Of a stretch of DNA of 64,000 nt, positions 56,201 to 64,000 are shown piece by piece. Numbering within the stretch: position 1 is the first letter of the stretch; each line of letters opens with the position of its first letter. Where the stretch lies: NCBI GenBank assembly GCA_033060915.1, contig CM065378.1, forward strand, positions 2,368,501 through 2,432,500. Direction: 5' to 3'. The translations under genes were made by a program, and so were the position numbers. The DNA comes from Euryodendron excelsum (lineage: Eukaryota; Streptophyta; Magnoliopsida; Ericales; Pentaphylacaceae). Under the pieces are notes generated by a model. That model was not told where the DNA came from, did not search any database, and saw only the letters and a program-made list of their open reading frames with translations.

Positions 56201-57177
56201 AATTGGCTAAATTTCGTGACAAGTCATGTTTGATGTAATTTGAAAATTTGAGATATCAATCACAAGCCTTCGAAAAGCATTTGAAGCTTATTCATTCGAG
56301 CTCGTGTTAAGGGAGTCTTGGATGATACATAAAGTAATTATTCTTGGCTTTCGATGGATGTTGATGGAAAAAATAGTGTGCTGAATGCAAAACAGGACTT
56401 CGCAGATTCCTCGCGGATTCTCGCGGGATGTTGAGAGTAAAAATAGTGAGCATGCTAAATAGGCAGGACTTCGTGGGATTCTTGAGGGATATTGCGGGAT
56501 GTCGATAGCAAAAACAATGAGTATGCAAAATCTGGGGATTGAGCTCCCAGGATCCTCACAGGTTCTCGAGGAACCAAGTTGCAGCTCACAGGTTCTAGAG
56601 GGATCGAGCTACACAAAATCTAGATTCTCGAGAATTATGTCGCTAGGGTTTTTGTGCTTATTTAAGGCCCAACACACTTTCATAGACCTAATTTAAGCTA
56701 CCTCAATTAAAAACTCTTGGAGAGAAGTTTTTCCCACCTTCCAAAAACTCAAAAATGTGTCTTAGCAACAATTTTCTGTAACCCAATTGAAGAAATCAAA
56801 AGTCTTAAAGGAGTTCAAGGCGCAAAATCTATTCTAAGGGGATCTAAACGATAGTCAAGCACGGTGATGGTGAATCGTGGATACAAGCAAGATCTAGAAA
56901 ATCATTAAATCAAGGAATTGATAGGTTTTGATTGTAAAGAGTCTTGTAACTATTTGAATTACAAGTTATAGTGCGTGATCTTTGTCCGATAAAGGAAACA
57001 CGTGATTTTTCCCCCAGTTAGGGTTTCCACGACAAAAAACTTGTGTGTTCTCGGTTGAATGGTTTGTTCTCTCTTCTATATTAGATTGTACAATATTACT
57101 CATAGCTATTACAGCTTGACCTAATATTGTAGTGTTTAGTCTCTTGGACAAAATATAGACAAATGCTAGGTTTTTCA
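56200..57177 (+). repeat. Copia LTR with internal GC-rich repeats
   Basis: The last 360 bp (56815-57177) recur at 57555-57929. Inside, imperfect repeats of GACTTCG(C/T)(A/G)G(A/G)TTC and TCGCGGGATGTTGA lie at 56395-56515. The end TTTTTCA is followed by a primer site TTGGTATCAGAGCAA at 57180. The 5' limit is uncertain. Confidence 0.65.
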
Positions 57178-57189
57178 ATTGGTATCAGA

Positions 57190-58305
57190 GCAATATTCTA
57201 AATCTTCTTAATCGGTAAGTAAGCCTAATTCTACAAAGGCTATAGGTAAGTCTTCCATACTAAGTGAGCCTAAGCATGCTAAGGCTGTTTTTTCATGCCA
57301 CCATTGTGGAATTAAAGGGCACATTAGGCCTTACCGTCCTAATTTGAAGGCCAAGGCTATGACTTCCAAGAAGAACACCACCGCACATGCACGTGTTGTG
57401 CCAAATGTTGAGACCAAGCCTACTAGGTTTTTTCCTAATTGTTATCAATGTGGTGTTAAGGGTTATATTCGGACTCATTGTCCTAGATTGGAGACTAAGC
57501 ACGTGCCTTCTCAATTCATCACCTTTAATGTGAGGCCCAAACATCCTAAGGTTGCTTGAAGGATTTCAAGATGCAAAATCTGTTCTTAGGGGATCTGAAC
57601 AGTAGTCAAGCACGGTGATGATAAATCGTGGATACGAGTAAGATCCAAACAATCATTAGATTAAGGAGTTGATAGGTTTTGATTGTAAAGAGTCTTGTAA
57701 CCGTCTAAACCATAAGTTATAGTGCATGATCTTTATCAAATAAAGGGGACATGTGATTTTTCTCCCAGTTAGGGTTTTCGCGGCAAAAAGCTTGTGTGTT
57801 GCTGGTTGAATGATTTGTTCTCTCTTCTATCTTGGATTGTACAATATTCCTTATAGCCATTACATCTTGATCTAATATTGTAGTGTTTAGTCTCTTGGAC
57901 AAAACATAGAGAAATGCTAGATTTTTCAATTGTTAGACTTGCATTGCTTGATAGAACGAACTACCCCTACTGGAAAGCAAAGATGAAAACTCTTCTTAAG
58001 TCAATCGATGAACGTGTTTGGCTTGCTGTTGTTGTAGGAAAAAATTGATTTTGATACTTGTGGGTAGAACAGTAAAGCAATGAATGCCATCTATAACGGT
58101 GTCACAGCTGAAGAGTTTCGATGAATATCAAACTGTGAAATCGCTAAAGAGATATAAAATATTTTACAGATTACTCATGGGGGCACAACAACTATAAAAA
58201 TTGCCAAACTTTAATGATTGACTACTGGCTTTGAAACCTTGAGAAAGGAAGACGATGAAAATTTTGATCAATTTTATTTTAAACTTAGTAATATCGTCAA
58301 TTCAA
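57190..58305 (+). pseudogene. Scrambled copia gag: knuckles first, then LTR copy, then gag N-terminus
   Basis: Two zinc-knuckle segments lie at 57293-57500 (CHHCGIKGHIRPY and CYQCGVKGYIRTHC). An LTR-like copy follows (57555-57929). Then the N-terminal gag reads DRTNYPYWKAKMKTLLKSI (57950), SKAMNAIYNGVTAEEFR across frames, and KLSNIVNSM at about 58300, where it is cut by the palindromic element. In an intact copia gag the knuckles follow the N-terminal part, so the order here is reversed. Confidence 0.75.
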
Positions 58306-61300
58306 TGTCGCGCCCAGATTTTTCGCACTCGAGGAATACACACACAAGCAGGAAAAATATTGTACTCTCTTTTTAGAATTCATTCTCATAGAAGAATGAG
58401 TACAACTAGGTTTGAATTAAAAATTGATTTAAATAAAGGGCTTTTGAAAAACATTTGGAGTTGCCACCTAACTTGATTAAGGTGAGTTAGGTCACATAAA
58501 AACTAAGCACAATTTGGAGATTACATTTAGGATTTTTTGAAAATACTTCCTCAAGAGAGGGTTTTTAAGAAAATAGGTTGTTTGGCAACCTTTAGAAAAT
58601 ATTTAAGCCGTTTTTTTAAAAAATAACTCTATTTTGGTCTTTGAAAACAGTGATCTAAGTTCGGAGGTTGGTTACGTGTAGGGAAGACGCACTAAACCAT
58701 CACCCTACCCCGTCGTTGTGGTACCTACATGTCTATTCACCCTATATTCATCCAATAAAGTCTTCAATTAATAGATGTCCAAAACTATCCACTTTAGAAA
58801 AGAATATTTAAAAATAAATTTAACATGATGCATAATATGCAAATGCAATAAAGAGATTTGATTTGAAAATAGATTTGAAAAGAATAATTTGATTTGATTT
58901 TAGAATAGAGATTTGAAAAGATAGAATGAATTTGAAAGAAAGCTTTAGAAATTGGAAATATAGATTTGAAAATAAACTTTTAGAATTAGAAACTTGGAAA
59001 TATATTATGGAATTGGAGATTTGAAAAAAATTATGAAAATAGAAGTTTGAAAAAGGTTGTAACCACACCCATGAGGGTTGTCTACGTATCCTTTTTGAGG
59101 AATCGGGTCAGTCATAGTTCGGACAAAAGTCCGATGGAACATAGAAGATTTGATTTTGAAAAGAGTTTGATTTAAACTTATAATAGAAGATTGGAAATTA
59201 AAAATTGGAATTTGAAATTGAAAGGATTGGACTTTGATTTGGAAAGATAGAAGTTTGAGAAACCTAGACTTAAAAAGATAGGATTTAGGAAGGACTTGAG
59301 ATTAAAAAATATTTGACTTAACTTGGAAAAATTTTGAGAAAAGATTTGACTCGACTGTTAAACTTGGAAGATTAGAAAAGATTAGATTTAGGAAGAATTC
59401 GAATTAGGAAAGTTTCAAAATAGGAAAGTTCCGTTTTAGGAAAGTTTCATTCTAGGAAAGTTTTGAATTAGGAAGGGTTTTCGAAATAAGAAAGTTTCGT
59501 TTTAGGAAAGATTTCGAATTAGGAAAGTTTAAAATTGGAAAGGTTTCAAAATTGGAAAGTTTTGAATTTGAAAAGTTTTGGATTTGGAAATATTTGAAAT
59601 TTATAAAGATTTGAATTTTAGAAGAGATTTAAAATTTAGAAAGTTTTAGATTTTGGAAAGATTTGAATTTAAGAAAGTTTAGAGCTTTGGAAAGGTTTAA
59701 AATTTGGAAAGATTTGAAGATTTAGATTTGGAGAGTTGAAATTAGAAAAACATGGAATTAAGAGAAGTTGGAATTAGGAAATATTTAGAAGCTTAAAGTT
59801 TAAGGAAATATTCAAACATTTAAGTTTTGAAAACTCAAAATTTAGGAAAGTATGAGTTTAAGAAGGAGTGGATTAGGAAAGGCTTGGATTTAAGATTCCT
59901 ATTTCCTAAAACAAAAGATTGGATTTTGTTTCTAAAAGAGATGATTTGATTTTGCTTCCAAAAACGGTAGATTGGATCTAGTTTCCTAAATGGGAAGATT
60001 GGATTCGGTTTCCTAAAATGGAGGATTTGATTTGGCATGGGATTGAAAAGATGAAGTTTTGAAAATTCTAGATTTTGAAGTAGAAAAATAGGTTTTGAAA
60101 ATATATAGTTTTAATGTAGAAAATAGGATTTGGAAACCTAAATTTTGAGGCCAAAACAGGGAATTGGAAATCATGTTTTTGGGAAGAAAAATTAGGGTTT
60201 CTTAATTGTTGGCTCTAGGGCTTGACTTAGGCTCCAAGAAGAAGAGTTTTTGAAAAGTGAATTTTTAAGGAAGAAGATTTTTGAAAGAGATCATGGAAAG
60301 GAGTTTTTAGAAAGCGAATTTTGAAAATAGAGTTTTTGGAAAGGGATTTTTGGAAATAGATTGTTAGAAAGAGTTTTTAGAAAGAAACTTTAGGGAGTAT
60401 TTCTAGAAAGTGAATATTTGAAGAGAGTGTTTTTTGGAAAGGAGTTTGAAAAGAGTTTTGGAAAATATATTTTTGAAGAGAATTTTTAGAAAGCAATTTT
60501 GGAAAGGAGATTGAAGAGAGTTTTTAGAAAGTATGTTAGAAAAGAGATTTTTTAGAAAGAGAGTTTTGGAAAGTCCATAAAAATATCTTACTTTCCCAAA
60601 GTAATTCTAACCAAACTTTTCTAAACTCAAAACTTTCTTACTTTCAAAACTTCCCTATTTCAAAACATTCTAAATTCAAAACTTTTCAATTTCAATACTT
60701 TCTAAAAACTAAACCTTTCTTATTTCAAAACTTTCCTAATTCGAAATCTTTCCTAAAATGGAACTTTACTAAAATGACACTTTCCTAATCCAAATTTTTT
60801 CTAAATTCCAATTTTCTCTAATCTTCCAAGTCCAATATTCGAGTCAAATCTTTTCTCAAATATTTTCTAAGTCAAGTCAAGTCTTTCTTAATCTCAAATC
60901 CTTTCTAAATCTCATCTTTCCTGAGTCTAGGTTTCCTAAACCTGAATCTTTCCAAAACAAGTCCAAATTCTTCCTCTAAGTTCCATCTTTCCAAATCAAA
61001 GTCCAATCTTCTTAATTCCAAATTTCAATCTTCTATTCTAAGTTCAAATCAAATCCTTTTTCAAATCAAAAATCTTTTTTCTATCGGACTCTTGTCCGAA
61101 CTACGACTGACCTGATTCCTTAAAAAGGATATGTAGGTAACCCTCATGGGTGCGGTCACAACTTTTTTCAAGCTTCTATTTCCATAACTCTTTTCAAATC
61201 TCTTTTCAATTTCAAATCTATCTTTTCAAATATCTTTTAAATCAAATAAATTTTTTTTCAAATCTATTTCCAAATCTTTTTCTAATTTTATTTTCCTGTA

Positions 61301-61844
61301 CTTGCATATCATGCATCATGTCTTTTTAAAAAATTATTTTCTAAAGTGAATAAGATTGGACATTTGTTAGTTGAAGACTTTCATAGGTGAATTTAGGGTG
61401 AATAGACATGTAGGTACCGCAAGGGCGGGGTACGGTGATGGTTTAGTGCGTCTTCCCTACACGTAACCAACCTCCGAACCTAGGGTCATTATTTTTAAAA
61501 GACCAAAATGGAGTTTATTTTCAAAAAGGGCTTCAATGTTTTCTAAAGGTTCTCAGACAACCTGTTTTCTTAAAAACCCTCTCTTGAGGTAGTATTTTCA
61601 AAATCGTTTTCAAAAACTCTAAGTGTGATCCTCGGATTGTGCTTAGTTTTTAGGTGACCTAACTCACCTTAATCAAGTTAGGTGGCGACTCAAAATGTTT
61701 TTCCAAAACCCTTTATTCAAATTAATTTTTAATTCAAAACCTAGTTGCACTCATTCTTCTGGGAGGGTGAGTTCTAACGAGAGAGTACATTATTTTTTCC
61801 GCTTGTGTGTGTATTCCTCGAGTGCGAAAAATTTAGGGGCGGCA
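58306..61844. mobile_element. 3.5-kb foldback (near-palindromic) element
   Basis: Left end TGTCGCGCCCAGATTTTTCG and the complement of the right end TGCCGCCCCTAAATTTTTCG open two inverted arms. Shared blocks in order: CACTCGAGGAATACACACAC, CACCTAACTTGATTAAGG, TTGGTTACGTGTAGGGAAGA, CGCACTAAACCATCACC, ACATGTCTATTCACCCTA, CACCCATGAGGGTT, GTTCGGACAA(A/G)AGTCCGAT. The homology continues past 59150 and 61075 into purine/pyrimidine-rich sequence (GGAAAGTTT units on the left, AAACTTTCC on the right), so the fold reaches almost to the centre near 60.1 kb. No ORF. It interrupts copia gag on the left; the right flank is unrelated, so no target duplication is visible. Confidence 0.88.
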
Positions 61845-62007
61845 GCGGTCCCCCATTGAGCGAGATACTCCACCTTTCATCCTGCGGTCACCTCGGCTTC
61901 CTTCAGGTCTGCTTCCACCTTTGTATCTCCTCCGTCGAGAGGCGCAACTGCTAGACCCGTTGAATTATCGGCTAACAAAACCTCTACCACTTTAGCAGGA
62001 GGACCAT

Positions 62008-62763
62008 CTATTTCTTCTGAGGCATTAGGCCTAGCCTGGGGGCCCACAAAAACCAAATGGGCGGATCGCTATGTGTAGCAGAAGAGGAATTAAGATCCTC
62101 GGGGTTCACCATGGTTCCTAAGGCCCTTAATAGGTTAGAGGCTTCGAAGACACTTCGAATAGGGTCGATCAAATCAGTAAACACTTGGTTTGCAAAAGCC
62201 CAGATGGGGGGCAATACTATAGGTTGTCAAGTAGCGAACACAGCAGAGAAAGTACCCCTTCCAGAACATATATGGCATGCAATAGAGCAAAATGTGAGTG
62301 CAAGAATTGGAAAAAATGCAAGGAGAAGAGATAAATTATCAAATTTTCCAACTAAATGGCTTTTGAGGTAATGCTTGTCTAGCAAACAAAACCAGAGTAG
62401 TTGACATGGGTTGGCGCAATAATTCGAAGTGTCTAGGAGAAAGAAAACAGCCAAAACGTGTTCGAGCCAATCAAGTCGAACCAAGGGGGGGATGAATCCA
62501 TGTGGCCACCTCTTGAGTGCGCAGCCACAATAGTTTTGCACAACACAAGGCATAGGGGCAACAACCAACCAAGCCTTGCCACCTGGCAACATTGCTGCAT
62601 GAAAGGATGCCTCACTATCATGATAGTCAACTGGCACGAGAATAATAAAGGGAACCGTCAAAGTGTGTGAACATGTCACCCTAAGATAACTCATTATTCC
62701 ATTCAGCCACAATACTTGTGGCTTCTGAAATAGAGGGCACTTGATAGGTATAGATCTGGTCAC
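62008..62763 (-). pseudogene. Unidentified 251-codon frame with one internal stop
   Basis: A 178-codon open stretch (62763-62227) continues in the same frame, after one stop, to 62008. I do not recognise it. Visible segments are a cysteine/leucine-rich N part, CSIACHICSGRG, then FTDLIDPIRSVFEASNLLRA. It lies between a foldback element and an LTR-like piece, so retroelement origin is likely. Chance cannot be excluded. Confidence 0.3.
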
Positions 62764-62934
62764 ACTGATCAGGAAGACTACCTCCCCCGGTCATGATTGG
62801 TTGGGATGAACGTGGCAGGCCTAACGACCTTCCCTTTCTACCGAGCTTGCCTTTCAAGGAACTCTAGTCGATAACTGGAGGCCTCGAGATCCCATAAATG
62901 GTCAACCAAGATTCAAGGAATCAGAATCAATTCA

Positions 62935-62970
62935 AATTACACCCCACCCCCCCACCCCCCCACCCTCCGC
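62935..62970 (-). repeat. G-tract (C-runs on plus)
   Basis: Four C-runs separated by single A residues near 62941-62964. The minus strand fits the G-quadruplex pattern with 1-nt loops. Confidence 0.7.
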
Positions 62971-62989
62971 GGAGATTGGGGGTAATCAA

Positions 62990-63240
62990 TCACATTGAAA
63001 TCACCGAGCCAACTCACTATAAGTACAAGATCTAGCTCCATGAAAAGGTACGCCATTATTCACTATTTTGAAGATCATTCCAAAATTTTCAATGTGCTAA
63101 CTTAGGCATCGGAGAATACTAGGCTGGCACCCTATCGGTGCTTAGTATTTTTGGTTTGCCCCCTATTCCTGGCAAGCTCTAAGTGTTGATCGAGATAAGA
63201 CCTATAAATTTACTGTATCATCACTGCTTACTAATGTCTA
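62990..63240 (+). repeat. Gypsy-type LTR fragment
   Basis: ACTATAAGTACAAG (TATA-like) is followed by TTCACTATTTTGAAGATC, CTAACTTAGGCATCGGAG and GGCACCCTATCGGTGC. CTTAGGCATCGGAG followed by a GGCACC..GGTGC hairpin is a familiar signature of the R region of plant gypsy LTRs. Ends are not defined. Confidence 0.5.
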
Positions 63241-63429
63241 TCCTTATTCATTACGTTAGTAAGTGATTTGGCTTATGAGGATTAAATTATGTGATTATCT
63301 TGTTATATTTATCAATGGCAAAATGGAGATTTGAAAATTCATAAGATGTATTCATCAAGTTTTGTTTATTGACTAACATATTCCTGTCAAGGGAAATTTG
63401 TTACCCAATTTTGCGAGCGAGCAAGTTCA

Positions 63430-63510
63430 GTATAGTTTTTAGAATGTTGGGGTAGTATGTGTAGTTTTAGTAAACTTTAGAGGTCTAGTAAGTGTAATTT
63501 ACCCTATCCA
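63430..63510. repeat. Single end of a GGTAAATTACA-type MITE
   Basis: AGTGTAATTTACCCTATCC is the right terminus of this class; no matching left end was seen nearby. Confidence 0.4.
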
Positions 63511-63539
63511 AAAAAACATATATGTATATGTGTATGTAT

Positions 63540-64000
63540 GTACATCTTTCACTTTCGGCCTGCGTCTTTCTCAGATCTGGACTTATTCGCACCTTGTGAA
63601 GCCAAAACACAAACACCATGCCTGCCATTGGTGGTTTCGACGGATAGCTGACGAGACCATTGAAGTAACAATCCCCAAACAAAACTGAACGAAGGAGGTT
63701 AGTTTCTTTGTCAACCCTTCTCTTATACCCTAGTTTTTATCTATAGTATCTTCCTTACAGTATCCATGTTTATTATTCAGAGTGTTTTCTAGTTTTTGTT
63801 CTTTGTTCCTTTTCGATTTTAATCAATTGATGGGATGATTTGCAGGTTTTGGTGGTTGTATACTTACTGATTCTGTATTTTGAATTTAATTGGTTGGTGG
63901 AAGAAAACAATTACTACAAGGTTAGGGTTTTGAAGGAAGGTAATTTGAAGTTGAAAACGAATTGAATCGAATCAAATCCAATCAAATCAATCCACGAATA
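63540..64000 (+). other. Possible 5' end of a plus-strand gene
   Basis: Beyond the repeats the sequence becomes less AT-rich. It has leader-like character, a donor-like GGAG|GTTAGTTTC at 63696 and an acceptor-like TTTGCAG at 63846, which would make a 5'UTR intron. The only early ATG (63618) reads nine codons (MPAIGGFDG) to a stop. This is speculative. Confidence 0.2.

Overview
This is a nuclear plant genomic window, AT-rich and crowded with transposable elements. The host is very probably an angiosperm; nothing here fixes the genus. Two host genes can be recognised, both on the minus strand. Neither appears as a long open frame, because both are cut into short exons. A third gene may begin at the extreme right end.

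Positions 1-3280 hold the 5' part of a theta-class glutathione S-transferase gene (GSTT type): three complete exons and the start of a fourth that runs off the left edge. Positions 3.3-15.8 kb are intergenic. They hold a decayed Ty1/copia element (about 4489-9881), three short inverted-repeat transposons (10078-10813, 11149-11704, 11778-12321), a reversed partial copy of one exon of the neighbouring gene (14088-14270), and the 3' end of a LINE (14740-15415).

Positions 15835-50931 are one gene of about 35.1 kb with ten exons. The exons join in frame into a 459-residue UBA-UAS-UIM-UBX protein, the PUX7 type of CDC48/p97 adaptor. Only 1380 nt of the span is coding. The nine introns run from 88 to 9881 nt, and the long ones are packed with transposons: gypsy remnants, inverted solo LTRs, a three-LTR tandem array, two hAT transposase fossils, a LINE tail, a SINE, and nine copies or fragments of one short inverted-repeat family (ends CTAAGAAGCACGG, 8-bp target duplications). 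A TATA box lies 180 nt upstream of the start codon. About 100 bp further out sits a long inverted-repeat element with palindromic sub-repeats and a 3 x 177-bp tandem array (about 51215-52895).

Positions 53-64 kb are layers of retroelements: a gypsy LTR plus gag (53620-55335), a scrambled copia element (56.2-58.3 kb), a 3.5-kb near-palindrome (58306-61844), an unidentified disrupted frame on the minus strand (62008-62763), and a gypsy-type LTR fragment. I found no CRISPR array, rRNA or functional tRNA. I found no clear new biochemical system. The strongest leads are structural: the extreme intron expansion of the PUX7-type gene, the repeat family that populates its long introns, the reversed exon copy, and the giant hairpin.
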